Shown: piece by piece, positions 1 through 8,869 of the stretch | How the letters are laid out: each line of letters begins with the position of its first letter | Numbering within the stretch: the first letter of the stretch is position 1 | Source of the DNA: Clostridium manihotivorum | GTDB lineage: Bacteria > Bacillota > Clostridia > Clostridiales > Clostridiaceae | DNA: 64,000 nt | Direction of reading: 5' to 3' | NCBI RefSeq assembly: GCF_004015185.1 | Contig: NZ_CP025746.1 | Span: forward strand, 5,597,776-5,661,775 | Made by a program: the position numbers and the translations under genes | The notes under the pieces: generated by a model | Database searches by the model: none | Seen by the model: the letters and a program-made list of their open reading frames with translations, nothing else | Told to the model about the DNA's origin: nothing

Positions 1-489
1 AACAAATCTCCTGTCCATATAAACTATTGAAAGAACCAATATTATCATAGGGCTTAAAATAAATATTAAGGCAGGGATCAACTCCTGGCTAAAGCTGATT
101 ACATAACCAAAACTTAAAGATATACTTAAAGTAGGTTCATATATTATAATTATCAAAAAATATATTATTGCGTATATTAATAGAATTGCGTAACTAATAG
201 AAAACTTTAATTTCTCGCTTCTTCTAAATATATAATATGCTGTAAATAAAATTGCTGGTATATAGATATATTGAAGAAAAGCTACGTATTTTATATAGTA
301 TATATACTTTTGATCCTGAATAATGGAGAATAAAATCAATGCTACATATCTTACAATCATTAAACTAAGCACCAATAATGATATAAGTTTAATCTTAATA
401 GGTGCAACCTTTAATAGCTTGTCTAACATAAAAACACATAAAAAAATTATAAGTAATAATATTACAAAGTATAGATACACACCCACCAT
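1..489 (-). CDS. Multi-spanning membrane protein, 3' part beyond window edge
   Basis: An open frame runs without a stop from an ATG at 489 off the left edge of the window, giving 163 visible residues. The start is supported by an AGAGGTG ribosome site five bases or so upstream on the minus strand. The product begins MVGVYLYFVILLLIIFL and is almost entirely hydrophobic, with about five membrane helices (near residues 4-22, 32-52, 68-85, 97-117 and 130-153) separated by short charged loops. I do not recognise the family. It could be the membrane part of a sensor or a small transporter, but no catalytic domain lies inside the window. It is partial because the window cuts it, not because the gene is broken. 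Confidence 0.7.
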   Translation of the reverse strand, partial: MVGVYLYFVILLLIIFLCVFMLDKLLKVAPIKIKLISLLVLSLMIVRYVALILFSIIQDQKYIYYIKYVAFLQYIYIPAILFTAYYIFRRSEKLKFSISYAILLIYAIIYFLIIIIYEPTLSISLSFGYVISFSQELIPALIFILSPMIILVLSIVYMDRRFV

Positions 490-603
490 ATCACACCTCT
501 TAATATCTTGGTTCCTCTCTTTAATCTGAATAAATAAGTTATAATAACTATTCATGCTATAAAGTCTTTAGAAACTCTTACTTATAATTTATTATGTTAT
601 AAT

Positions 604-1482
604 CTATTTTATGCCTAAAACCTTTATTCCACCTTCTATACACTGTAAATGCAGCGGAAATCCTGGTCCTTTTTCACCATCTATATCAGTAACTATATCT
701 TCATCAGTTTCTATAGTCAATTCCTTCGTTTTATAGTATATAACCTTAGGATCATCTAGATGTTCACCTCTTATAACTCTTATAAACAAAGGTATTAGAT
801 CTTTTATTGATACAGCCTTAAATATTATTACATCTAAATATCCATCCATAACATCTGCACGAGTAGCTAAATTAAAGTTACCTGCAGTCTGACCATTAAA
901 GACTAACATTAGATACATATATCCATCGTATTCAAGCTCTTTTGATGAAATCTTCACCTTTAGCTTTCTAAAGTTAGGTAACTGTTCAAGTCCCTTTAAA
1001 TAATATGCTAATTTTCCTATCATATTTTTTAGATTTTCATCTGTCTTTTGCGAAACATCGGTAAACAAACCAGTACTTGCTACATTTATAAAGTATTTAT
1101 CGTTAATTTTACCTATATCTACAGGAGTAGGTTCACTTTCTAATATCCTCTTACAGGCTTCCCCTACCGCTGATGGTATATCTAAAAATTTTGCAAAATC
1201 ATTTGCTGTTCCTACTGGCAATATTCCAATTGGTAAATCTATATTTTTTGCTTTCATGGCATTAACTAGAGAATCTACAGTACCATCTCCACCAGCTACT
1301 AAAATATAATAATAATCTTCATCAATATCGTGCAAAGCTTCCGATATATCAGACTCTTTATTTATTCTATAAGGAACAATTATATAACCATATTTTTGGT
1401 GGATTCTTATAACTTTATCTAATTCGTCTAAAATGACATTCTCCCCTGAAAATGGATTATATATAAACTTTACCTTTTTCAT
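604..1482 (-). CDS. YegS/DagK-family lipid kinase (diacylglycerol kinase-like)
   Basis: A 292-residue cytoplasmic enzyme of the diacylglycerol/sphingosine kinase catalytic family. It probably phosphorylates diacylglycerol or a related lipid with ATP, feeding phosphatidic acid back into phospholipid synthesis. The N-terminus KVKFIYNPFSG and the nucleotide-binding loop VAGGDGTVDS near residue 65 are the family hallmarks, and GILPVGTANDFAKFL follows as expected. A longer reading begins at 1494, but that ATG is part of the GGAGG ribosome site, so the ATG at 1482 (MKKVKF) is the likely start. Length fits the family (about 290-300). The exact lipid substrate cannot be read from sequence. It stands alone, with a 548-bp gap upstream before divergent pssA. 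Confidence 0.9.
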   Translation of the reverse strand: MKKVKFIYNPFSGENVILDELDKVIRIHQKYGYIIVPYRINKESDISEALHDIDEDYYYILVAGGDGTVDSLVNAMKAKNIDLPIGILPVGTANDFAKFLDIPSAVGEACKRILESEPTPVDIGKINDKYFINVASTGLFTDVSQKTDENLKNMIGKLAYYLKGLEQLPNFRKLKVKISSKELEYDGYMYLMLVFNGQTAGNFNLATRADVMDGYLDVIIFKAVSIKDLIPLFIRVIRGEHLDDPKVIYYKTKELTIETDEDIVTDIDGEKGPGFPLHLQCIEGGIKVLGIK

Positions 1483-2030
1483 GAATACCTCCATAACAAC
1501 GTATGTAAACTTTTCTCATTTCTTACATCATATTCTTGTAAATTCAATCATTAAACATTATAGCAGAATTATAATCTTATGTCGAGGTTGTCCTAAACAC
1601 TTATAATTATACCATTTAGCCAATAAACTCCAGTTTTGGTCTAATGCTGCTGTTTATAAAAAAATAAATAATTTCCATAACATAAATACATCAACAAATG
1701 GTAACCACTTACATTATATACTCTTTTGTAGATATGTACTACCTTATATATTAATTTAACTAGAAACTCTACATTAAAAAACTTTATAACTTATTTATGT
1801 AGTAAAAATAATAATATTGCAAAGAATTATATATATTATAGCCAATTTTAAGATTATTATAGATTTTCATAGTGTACAACTGTCATTTTGTTAATAAAAT
1901 AACTAAAAATAACGGAATATCTGTATTTTAGCTGGAATATATAAGATTTTACCTCTTATACTTTTATTTAAAATGCGTTATAATTATTTATTGATGATGG
2001 AATTATATTTATTTTACTAGGAGTGATTAT
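1483..2030. other. Gene-free intergenic stretch between divergent genes
   Basis: This 548-bp gap separates the lipid kinase (minus) from pssA (plus). It is very AT-rich and I find no open frame with a ribosome site, no strong hairpin and no known RNA motif. It presumably carries both promoters. Confidence 0.5.
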
Positions 2031-2552
2031 ATGAGAAAAAGTAGTATCCCTAATTATTTCACCTTTGCCAATCTATCTTTCGGAATTTTTTCAATACTTG
2101 CCACATTAAATGAAGATTATTTCTTAGCAGCAATATTTGTAATTATAGCTGCGCTAATTGATAGATATGATGGAAGAGTTGCTCGCTTTCTTAACGTATC
2201 TAGTGAACTAGGAAAAGAACTAGATTCCTTAGCTGACTTGGTATCTTTCGGAGTTGCACCTGCTATACTAATATATACACAGCATAGTTTAAATATACTT
2301 GGACCTAAAGGGTTATTTGGCTATTGCGCACTAATAATTTTCCCTATATGCGGAGCATTCAGACTAGCAAGATATAACTTATCAGAATTTGATGGAGTTT
2401 TTACAGGAATTCCAATAACTATAGCTGGAAGCATTATGGCAATCTTTTCTTTAATTACAACAAGATACTTTGTACCAACAGCATTACCTGTAATATTGAT
2501 GCTAATCTTTTCTTACTTGATGATATCAAATTTAAAGTTAAAAAAACTTTAA
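2031..2552 (+). CDS. pssA: CDP-diacylglycerol--serine O-phosphatidyltransferase
   Basis: An integral membrane enzyme that transfers the phosphatidyl group from CDP-diacylglycerol to L-serine, making phosphatidylserine, the precursor of phosphatidylethanolamine. The CDP-alcohol phosphotransferase signature D-x2-DG-x2-AR-x8-G-x3-D-x3-D is visible around residues 42-68 (DRYDGRVARF, then GKELDSLAD). About five or six membrane helices follow one another through the 173 residues, the usual size for Gram-positive PssA. The start has TAGGAGTGATT upstream. The N-terminal SSIPNYFTFANLSFG is also typical of PssA rather than of phosphatidylglycerophosphate synthase. A terminator lies directly after the gene. 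Confidence 0.92.
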   Translation: MRKSSIPNYFTFANLSFGIFSILATLNEDYFLAAIFVIIAALIDRYDGRVARFLNVSSELGKELDSLADLVSFGVAPAILIYTQHSLNILGPKGLFGYCALIIFPICGAFRLARYNLSEFDGVFTGIPITIAGSIMAIFSLITTRYFVPTALPVILMLIFSYLMISNLKLKKL

Positions 2553-2565
2553 GATAGTAAAAAAA

Positions 2566-2607
2566 CAAAAAGCTCGCTGAAGAAAGTCTTTTCAGCGAGC
2601 TTTTTTG
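2566..2607. terminator. Intrinsic terminator, start of terminator-linked repeat copy B
   Basis: AGCTCGCTGA pairs with TCAGCGAGCT, flanked by an A-run on the left and a T-run on the right, so it can stop both pssA (plus) and the convergent gene at 2663 (minus). The bases after the T-run (GCATCTCTTCCTGCC) match the tail of the terminator-linked repeat family. Confidence 0.85.
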
Positions 2608-2650
2608 CATCTCTTCCTGCCCTAATTCATATGAAGAAGCTCTACCACTC
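2566..2650 (+). repeat. Terminator-linked repeat, copy B
   Basis: Hairpin, T-run, GCA, then a tail with TCCTGCC and TTCATATGAAGAA, resembling the tails at 8870 and 30995. The tail is more diverged here and runs up to the end of the neighbouring gene. Confidence 0.5.
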
Positions 2651-2662
2651 ATCATAGTCATC

Positions 2663-3214
2663 TTAATCTTCTGGATTCTTTTTATCATCATCACATTTCT
2701 TATCATAAGGATTTTCATCTTTATCTTCACAACTATCATGATCATCATCACAATCCTTATCTTCCTCATGACTATCATCATCATTGCCTTTATTAATCTT
2801 TCTCCTTTTTCTTGTTGGAGGTGGCTTAATAGGAGGCCTTCCTTGGTTATTGGCCTGCTGCTGCGCTGGCCCTCCACTGGAATTTTGAAATAGTAATTCA
2901 TTATCTATTTCCGTTAATATTATAGATTTCTGTGCTGTCTTTAAGGCTATTACATCTGCCTTCATCCTTATATAGTCAAGATAACAACACTCCACACTCT
3001 GAATAACGTTAAGTAATACATCTATAATATCCCCTAGCTGGTTTGCTCTTTTTATAGCATCTCTTACTTCTTTCTTTCTAGCTAGTGCAATCCCGTTAAG
3101 TTCCCCTGCACCACCTATAAGCAATCTATATGAATTAACATACTTTGTTAAAAGGTCAGTCAAGTTATTAACTTCTAAAAAATACGAGTCAAAAAGTTCC
3201 TTGAAGCTTTCCAT
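2663..3214 (-). CDS. Unrecognised protein with strongly acidic Asp/His/Cys tail
   Basis: This 183-residue protein is not one I recognise. The start at 3214 is preceded by AAGGTGATTTA. Residues 1-115 look like a helical domain of mixed charge (MESFKELFDSYFLEVNNLTD onwards). A proline/glutamine linker follows (PAQQQANNQGRPPIKPPPT), then a short basic patch (RKRRK), and the last 40 residues are mostly aspartate and glutamate with interspersed His, Cys and Lys. The tail could bind divalent metal or a basic partner, but this is inference. There is no signal peptide or membrane segment. It converges on pssA and stands alone. A 148-residue reading in another frame overlaps it but has no support. Confidence 0.65.
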   Translation of the reverse strand: MESFKELFDSYFLEVNNLTDLLTKYVNSYRLLIGGAGELNGIALARKKEVRDAIKRANQLGDIIDVLLNVIQSVECCYLDYIRMKADVIALKTAQKSIILTEIDNELLFQNSSGGPAQQQANNQGRPPIKPPPTRKRRKINKGNDDDSHEEDKDCDDDHDSCEDKDENPYDKKCDDDKKNPED

Positions 3215-3325
3215 TAAATCACCTTAATATTGCTATCATAACAATATATTAAAATACATTGTATTTAATTCCTTCTAAAAAACGCTAATTTCCCTAATAT
3301 CAGCATATATCCTCCTAAGAAGTAA

Positions 3326-3360
3326 AAATATAGCTAAGGCTTTTAACCTTAGCTATATTC
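3326..3360 (-). terminator. Intrinsic terminator of the rubrerythrin operon
   Basis: AATATAGCTAAGG pairs with CCTTAGCTATATT over 13 bp around a short loop. Read on the minus strand it is followed by TTTTTACTT. It sits one base beyond the stop of the 62-residue gene. Confidence 0.85.
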
Positions 3361-3549
3361 TTATATGTTATTACAAAGTATTTCATTTATAAACTCATCG
3401 TCAACTTCTTTAAACAGTTCCTTATACAAATCCTCATCCTTACTTTTCCTTAAAGCTTCATCTTTAACTGCATCCTCTGAAAAGTCAAATACCTTTATAT
3501 CTTTCATCACAACTGGAAAGAAATATTCTTCTGCATATGAGAACTTCAT
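3361..3549 (-). CDS. Small acidic protein, rubrerythrin operon
   Basis: A 62-residue protein (MKFSYAEEYFFPVVMKDIKV) rich in Asp, Glu and Lys. It has a very good ribosome site (AGGAGGAAGAGTTT before the ATG), begins 12 bp after the rubrerythrin stop, and the operon terminator follows its own stop directly, so it is very probably translated together with rubrerythrin. I do not recognise a family. Position suggests a role in oxidative-stress defence, but nothing in the sequence shows a cofactor site (only one Cys, near the end). Confidence 0.65.
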   Translation of the reverse strand: MKFSYAEEYFFPVVMKDIKVFDFSEDAVKDEALRKSKDEDLYKELFKEVDDEFINEILCNNI

Positions 3550-3561
3550 AAACTCTTCCTC

Positions 3562-4104
3562 CTACTCTTTCTTACCTTCTCCATATGGTTCAAAATACGC
3601 TCTTGGGAACTTACACAAAGGACATACTTCTGGAGCTTCCTTGCCTTCATAGATATATCCACAATTTAAACATCTCCAAAAAGTTTCACAGTTAGACTTA
3701 AATACTGTTCCACTTTTAACTTTTTCATATAGTTCTTTAAATCGTTCCTTATGGCTTTCTTCCACTTCTCTAAGTTCTTTGTAAAAATTAGCAATGGATT
3801 CAAAACCTTCTTTTCTAGCAACCTCTTCAAACTCCTTATAGATCTTGTCTGTCTCTTCTCCCTCTCCCATAACAGCATCTAGGAGGTTATCTTCAGTAGA
3901 CTTTATCATCCCCAAATATCTTCCCCATGCTTCTCTAGCATGAGCATATTCATTGGATGCAGTCATATCAAAAATTTGTCCTATCCAAACAAAACCCTCT
4001 TGCCTAGCTTTCTCTGCATATAAATTATATTTGTTTCTAGCTCTAGACTCTCCAGCAAAAGTTTTAAGCAGATTTTTTAAGGTTTCACTATCCTTTAACT
4101 TCAT
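3562..4104 (-). CDS. rbr: Rubrerythrin
   Basis: A cytoplasmic non-heme diiron peroxidase that reduces hydrogen peroxide, protecting anaerobes from oxygen. The four-helix ferritin-like domain fills residues 1-135, with diiron ligand motifs such as ESRARNKYNLYAEKA and EYAHAREAW. A C-terminal rubredoxin-like domain carries the iron-binding pairs CLNCGYIYEG and CPLCKF (residues about 145-170). The 180-residue length is normal. It heads a two-gene operon with the 62-residue protein at 3361. The start is supported by GGGAGAATTTTT. A second rubrerythrin with the opposite domain order lies at 36569. Confidence 0.93.
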   Translation of the reverse strand: MKLKDSETLKNLLKTFAGESRARNKYNLYAEKARQEGFVWIGQIFDMTASNEYAHAREAWGRYLGMIKSTEDNLLDAVMGEGEETDKIYKEFEEVARKEGFESIANFYKELREVEESHKERFKELYEKVKSGTVFKSNCETFWRCLNCGYIYEGKEAPEVCPLCKFPRAYFEPYGEGKKE

Positions 4105-4251
4105 AAAAATTCTCCCAAAAATACTTCACACATTAGTATATTCACCAACTTGCTTATTGTTCTTCTTTTTCGCTGTATGTCCTAATAAGATGTTATCCTC
4201 ACCTAAATATTACTAGGTTTAGGTTATAAAAAACTTATATTCCTCTAGAAA

Positions 4252-4284
4252 GCAAAAAATCGCGGTTTATTCCGCGATTTTTCA
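4252..4284 (-). terminator. Intrinsic terminator of the prkA-yhbH-spoVR operon
   Basis: AAATCGCGG pairs with CCGCGATTT, followed on the minus strand by TTTTTTGC. It overlaps the spoVR stop codon. Confidence 0.85.
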
Positions 4285-5652
4285 TTTTGTAGTTATTTTC
4301 TTACCTTCATCACATATTAAGGAAACTTCCTGTAAGTCTTTATTCTTTGTAACCAAAACTACCTTATACCCCCATAGCTCCTGAACATACTTCAAGGTTT
4401 CTTTAGCATAAACAATATCTAGCTCCCTACCATCAAAAACATGCTCTAGAGTAAGGGTATTATCTCTTCTATTTAAATCTATAACCCTTATATATGGTAT
4501 ACTTCCGACTCCGCAGTTAGATGCTATAGTATCTCTTATCTTTTTCCAACCATTTTCGTCTGAAACCTCATCTACGACAAAATCAAAACCTTTCTTTGCA
4601 TACTGAAACAAATTAAGTTCAACGCATAATTCCTCTGTAAGATACTTTCTTAAAAACGAATTATCTCTCTCAATAGCTCTAACTTCAAAAATCTTATCTC
4701 TGCCATATCTTCTTTCAATATCCTCAAGAACTCTAAATCCTACATAATATGGATTTAAGCCACCTAACATTGGAGCAACTACATCGTTGTGTCTCTTCAA
4801 AAACTCAAAATGTAACTCTTGAGGAAGTTCTAACTTTTTAAGTATATTATAATGCCAAAAACTAGCCCATCCCTCATTCATAGTTTTTGTCTCGATCTGT
4901 GGTAAAAAATACAGTGTCTCTCTTCTAACTATACTTAAAAGACTTTTCTCCCAATCTTCCAAACTACCATAATCTATTATAAATTGAATCAAATCATCTT
5001 CTGGACTAAGTGGAATTTTTGACAAATTAGGTTCTTCAATTGGATCATTGCTATCCAATATTCCCCTACTCTCAATCTTTCTAGAGAAATCATCGATAAG
5101 CCTCCTACGCTGCTCACTCTGAGATATTTTCTTTTCTCCAATAACTCTACTAATCTGATATCTTACTGCATGAGCAGCATCTAAAACTCTTTCAACTCTT
5201 TGGTAGCCGATGCTAGGGTTATTTATATACCTTCTTACAGTTTCAGCATCCAACTTAAACATCTCTAAGGTATTATTAGCATCAGTCCCCTCTTTAAACA
5301 ATCTATTGTTTTTAAAGAAATCATTATGTCCATATACATGAGCCATAGTTAATATCTGAAGGAGTAATGTGTTATCCTTCATTAGATATGCTAAACTAGG
5401 ATTCGAATTAATTACCATCTCATATGGTAGTCCAGTTAAATTTAATGAATACAAAGTCTTATTCTTTTCATAGGCTTTTCCATAACTCCAATGAGGATAT
5501 CTTGATGGCATTCCCACATAAGCTTCATAGCTTAGCATTTCATTATATCCTATTATCTCGAATTCTTGAGGATAGAAATCAAGACCTACTTCCTTTGCAG
5601 TCTGTTCTATTAAAATGTTCCATTTCTCTAAATCTCTAACTGTATAATCCAT
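4282..5652 (-). CDS. spoVR: SpoVR family protein (sporulation)
   Basis: A 456-residue member of the SpoVR/YcgB family, needed for normal spore cortex formation in Bacillus subtilis; its biochemical activity is unknown. Recognisable stretches include the N-terminal DFYPQEFEIIGYNEMLSYEA and HVYGHNDFFKNN near residue 108, a His/Asp-rich block conserved in the family, and MNEGWASFWHY further on. The start is the ATG at 5652, whose A is shared with the yhbH stop (TGATG), with GGAGGAAGGG inside the end of yhbH as ribosome site; translational coupling is likely. It is the third gene of the prkA-yhbH-spoVR operon and is followed by a terminator. Confidence 0.92.
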   Translation of the reverse strand: MDYTVRDLEKWNILIEQTAKEVGLDFYPQEFEIIGYNEMLSYEAYVGMPSRYPHWSYGKAYEKNKTLYSLNLTGLPYEMVINSNPSLAYLMKDNTLLLQILTMAHVYGHNDFFKNNRLFKEGTDANNTLEMFKLDAETVRRYINNPSIGYQRVERVLDAAHAVRYQISRVIGEKKISQSEQRRRLIDDFSRKIESRGILDSNDPIEEPNLSKIPLSPEDDLIQFIIDYGSLEDWEKSLLSIVRRETLYFLPQIETKTMNEGWASFWHYNILKKLELPQELHFEFLKRHNDVVAPMLGGLNPYYVGFRVLEDIERRYGRDKIFEVRAIERDNSFLRKYLTEELCVELNLFQYAKKGFDFVVDEVSDENGWKKIRDTIASNCGVGSIPYIRVIDLNRRDNTLTLEHVFDGRELDIVYAKETLKYVQELWGYKVVLVTKNKDLQEVSLICDEGKKITTK

Positions 5653-6827
5653 CACCCTTCCTCCTTAAGCTCCTTAGATAGCATAAACTTCAATGCATTC
5701 CATAGGTCTTTCTTTTCTTTTACTACAACCATTGCAAAATTTTTCTTCTTTATTTCCTTTAAAAATCTATAATACATGGTTGTAGAATAAGTAGAAGGTA
5801 GTAATTCAGCATAACCAAATAAATTACTTATTTCGCATAAGTCATTTACCGCTTTTATTGCTCTTTCATTGTCTTCACTCCAGTTATCACCATCAGATGC
5901 ATAAAAAGGGTATATATTCCACATATCTGGAGGATATTTCTCTCTTATAACTTCTAATGCTTTATTTAGCCCTGAGGATATATACGTACCACCGGATTCA
6001 GCCTTATGAAAAAATTCATACTCATTGACAACTTTAGCTAAGGTTGTGTGAGATATAAACTCAAAAGCTATATTGTTATACTTTCTTCTTATAAACCTTG
6101 ATAATACAAAGAAAAATGAACGAGCCAAGAATTTCTTAGAGTTATCCATAGATCCAGATACATCCATTATAAACAGCATTACTGCATTACTTTCTTTTTT
6201 AGGTTTTTTCTTAACCTTATAGTATCTTAGATCCTCTTCTCTAAAAGGAAATCTATCAACCTTTCCGTTTTCACCGATTTCCATTAAAGCTCTCTTCTTC
6301 CCCTGCTTTCTTGCAATCTTAGCCATTACTGTTTTCTTCTTAGCAAGTCTTGGATTAATACCATACTTTTGATATCCTCTTTTTCTTCCAGCACTTTCTA
6401 CAATTATCTCGGAATACTTTTTCCTGTCCAGGTTAGGTAGATCAAGGTCTTCAACAATATAGTCTAATAGTTCCTCAAGAGTTATTTCGGTTTCATATAT
6501 GTCCTCACCCTCTTGATTGCCAGCAGAGCCGGGGCCGTTACCCCCTTGCTCTGAAGCCTTTCCTACCTTATCCCCTCTTTTTTCTTCTCCTGTTCCACTA
6601 GCTACACCGCCGTTATTGTTGCCGTAAACAAACTGATATTCCTTTATCCCTCTTATAGGAATTTTGAACTTTTTATTCTTAGATTCACCAATTATACTTT
6701 CTTCTGAAAGTATATCTCCTAGATTTTCTTTTATAGACTTTTCAACTAACTGCCTATGCCTTCTTCTATCCTCTATAGCTCTGTCATGTTCTACTGGATT
6801 TTCTGCATGATCTCTGAATATAGCCAT
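5652..6827 (-). CDS. yhbH: YhbH/DUF444 family protein with VWA-like fold
   Basis: A 391-residue protein homologous to B. subtilis YhbH and E. coli YeaH, whose genes accompany PrkA/YeaG kinases. A basic N-terminal half (RDHAENPVEHDRAIEDRRRH) leads to a Gly-rich linker near residue 110 and then a VWA-type domain with the metal-site motif MDVSGSMDNS. Its role is unknown; it probably works with the PrkA kinase. A longer reading exists from 6860, but the ATG at 6827 (MAIFRDHA) has GGAAGG upstream and the family start, so it is preferred. That ribosome site lies inside the prkA stop region. Confidence 0.9.
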   Translation of the reverse strand: MAIFRDHAENPVEHDRAIEDRRRHRQLVEKSIKENLGDILSEESIIGESKNKKFKIPIRGIKEYQFVYGNNNGGVASGTGEEKRGDKVGKASEQGGNGPGSAGNQEGEDIYETEITLEELLDYIVEDLDLPNLDRKKYSEIIVESAGRKRGYQKYGINPRLAKKKTVMAKIARKQGKKRALMEIGENGKVDRFPFREEDLRYYKVKKKPKKESNAVMLFIMDVSGSMDNSKKFLARSFFFVLSRFIRRKYNNIAFEFISHTTLAKVVNEYEFFHKAESGGTYISSGLNKALEVIREKYPPDMWNIYPFYASDGDNWSEDNERAIKAVNDLCEISNLFGYAELLPSTYSTTMYYRFLKEIKKKNFAMVVVKEKKDLWNALKFMLSKELKEEG

Positions 6828-6831
6828 AGTA

Positions 6832-8754
6832 TCAATCCTTCCACAAGTTGTTTGCAGCATACTTCAATATGACATCGCAGCAATGATCACAGTATCCATT
6901 TGCCTTCATTTCTTCAACCATAGCATTATACTTTTCATCTTGTTCTTTATCTCTAACTCTAGACTTAGTTATTATTCTAGAAAGATCCTTAACTGAAGCT
7001 GTGAGTTTTTTCTCAATAGCTTCTTTTAGAGGTTCATAAGCAGTGTAATCAATATGTCCGCCATTTCTTACAACGTAGAACATATAAGAAGTTACATCAG
7101 ATCTAAAGCCTTTAGCTGAACTTTCTGATATACCAATCTGCTCTTCTATGCTTCTCATAAAACTTTCGTCTGGATTCAATTCCTCGCCAGTAGAATTATC
7201 CTTAAGCTTAGTTTTGTTCACATAAGCTTCTGCATTATCTATATAGTTATTAAATAGGCTTTCGGCTTGTTCTCTAAAGGAATGGATAAAGGCTTTAGTA
7301 ATCTCTTTTTCAAGAATCTTATTATATTCTTTTCTTAGGGTATCCTGTATGAATCCAAGGTATTTCTTCTTCTCTTCTTGAGAAATATCTAAGTCCTTAA
7401 CTGACTTTATTATGCTTTCCATTATACTTAAAGGATTTATACAAGGATACTCTGAGCTTGAAAGCGCATTATCAATAGCCTTTATGATAAATCTTGTTGA
7501 GATTCCCTTCATACCTTCATTTGGACCTGCTTCTTCTTTAAGCTCTAAAAGGTCTATTCGCTTTGTAGAACCTTTTTCAACTATATCTTCTCCATTGTAA
7601 ATCTTAAGCTTTGTTATAGGGTCTACCTTTGCTGATGGAGATAACCTAGAAAGTATTGCAAACATTGCAGCAACTTCTATGGTATGAGGTGATATATGAG
7701 CATTGAAATTACTCTTCTTTAATATCTTCTCATATATCTTCTTTTCTTCATTTAATTCCATACAATATGGAACTTCTATCTTAACTATTCTATCTAAAAT
7801 TGCTTCATTTGTATGATCAGACTTAAATTTGTTCCACTCAGCCTCATTTGAATGAGCTATTATCAAACCATCGAAATAAATCATAGAACCCTTACCAGGT
7901 GATGGAATGGACTTTTCTTGGGTTGCTGTTATTATAGTATGAAGATATTCAACATCATTTTTAAATACTTCTATAAACTCAACCAAACCTCTATTACCTA
8001 CGTTAAAGGCACCATTAAGTGAGAATATCCTTGGATCATCCTCAGGATACATATCCATTTTAGATATGTCTACAGCACCAGTTAATATAGATGTATCTTG
8101 ATTGTTAGGATCTACTGGAGGTACAACTCCAATTCCCTTTCTTGATCTTATAGAAAAGCCCTTTGTTTCTACTGGAAAATCTTCATATCTTCCATTAAAA
8201 TCATTCATTAGTCTATATCTGCAGACAGGACATAGATCACCTTCTATCTGAACTCCCAACATTTCTTCAAATTTAGGTCTAAGGTGCTTAGGTATTAGAT
8301 GAAGTGGCTCTTCATGCATTGGGCACCCTTCGATAGCATAAATTGGCTCTGCAATTTCTAAAGCTTTTTTTAGAGCTTCTACTAATGAAGATTTTCCTGC
8401 TCCAACAGGTCCAACTAAATAAAGAACTTGTCTTGCCTCTTCACCCTTCATAGAAGCTGAATAGAAATAATTTACAAGCTTCATTAAGATTTTGTCTATT
8501 CCAAAGAAGTCACTTTCAAAAAAGTTGTATTTTTTTATTATCTCGTTACCATATATCTTTCTAACCCTTGGGTTTTCTTCCGGTTTTAATATTTTTACAC
8601 CTTTATTAACTATGATGTCGTAGATTCTCTTATGCGCCAACTTTGCTACATCTGGGTTCTGCTTAACTATCTCCAAATAATCTAGGAATGTACCCTTAAA
8701 CTTCTGCTTATTATGTTTTTCTCTATCACTTTCAATAAAATGCTTAAAATCCAT
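6832..8754 (-). CDS. prkA: PrkA family serine protein kinase / AAA+ ATPase
   Basis: A 640-residue AAA+ protein of the PrkA/YeaG family, reported as a serine kinase (and in some work as a protease-like factor) active in sporulation or starvation. The Walker A loop GPVGAGKSSL lies near residue 115, followed by the family's cysteine-bearing insert (EGCPMHEEPLH, then CPVCRYRL) and the C-terminal PrkA domain. Two in-frame ATGs sit 6 bp apart; the second (8754, MDFKHF) is better spaced from AGGAGGG. It is first in the operon prkA-yhbH-spoVR, with four bases or less between genes. A candidate sporulation promoter lies 45 bp upstream. Confidence 0.93.
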   Translation of the reverse strand: MDFKHFIESDREKHNKQKFKGTFLDYLEIVKQNPDVAKLAHKRIYDIIVNKGVKILKPEENPRVRKIYGNEIIKKYNFFESDFFGIDKILMKLVNYFYSASMKGEEARQVLYLVGPVGAGKSSLVEALKKALEIAEPIYAIEGCPMHEEPLHLIPKHLRPKFEEMLGVQIEGDLCPVCRYRLMNDFNGRYEDFPVETKGFSIRSRKGIGVVPPVDPNNQDTSILTGAVDISKMDMYPEDDPRIFSLNGAFNVGNRGLVEFIEVFKNDVEYLHTIITATQEKSIPSPGKGSMIYFDGLIIAHSNEAEWNKFKSDHTNEAILDRIVKIEVPYCMELNEEKKIYEKILKKSNFNAHISPHTIEVAAMFAILSRLSPSAKVDPITKLKIYNGEDIVEKGSTKRIDLLELKEEAGPNEGMKGISTRFIIKAIDNALSSSEYPCINPLSIMESIIKSVKDLDISQEEKKKYLGFIQDTLRKEYNKILEKEITKAFIHSFREQAESLFNNYIDNAEAYVNKTKLKDNSTGEELNPDESFMRSIEEQIGISESSAKGFRSDVTSYMFYVVRNGGHIDYTAYEPLKEAIEKKLTASVKDLSRIITKSRVRDKEQDEKYNAMVEEMKANGYCDHCCDVILKYAANNLWKD

Positions 8755-8798
8755 ATACATCTCCCTCCTTTTATAAAAATATATTCAAAGGGACAAAC

Positions 8799-8827
8799 TA
8801 TCTATGCCTAATATGGATTTAATTATG
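8799..8827 (-). promoter_or_regulatory. Candidate SigE-type promoter of prkA
   Basis: On the minus strand CATAATT and CATAGATA are separated by 14 bases, which resembles the sigma-E pattern (ATA-like -35, CATA-type -10). In B. subtilis prkA is transcribed by SigE, so the match is plausible, but such short motifs are frequent in AT-rich DNA. Confidence 0.3.
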
Positions 8828-8829
8828 GA

Positions 8830-8869
8830 AAAAAAATAGCTAAAGCGAACTTCTTTAGCTATTTTTTTT
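8830..8869. terminator. Intrinsic terminator, distal copy of a duplicated pair
   Basis: Stem AAAATAGCTAAAG / CTTTAGCTATTTT with A and T runs on both sides. It is identical over about 45 bases to the hairpin at 9012, including the GCGCATC after the T-run. It probably backs up termination downstream of the ROK kinase gene. Confidence 0.75.

Noticed and set aside
323..529. A 68-codon plus frame at the left edge
   Set aside because: Antisense to the membrane protein frame 1-489, which is longer and has a ribosome site.
2455..2901. A 148-codon frame on minus, very Met/Ile/Lys-rich
   Set aside because: It overlaps the acidic-tail gene in a shifted frame and the end of pssA. Its composition is that of frame-shifted GAT repeats.
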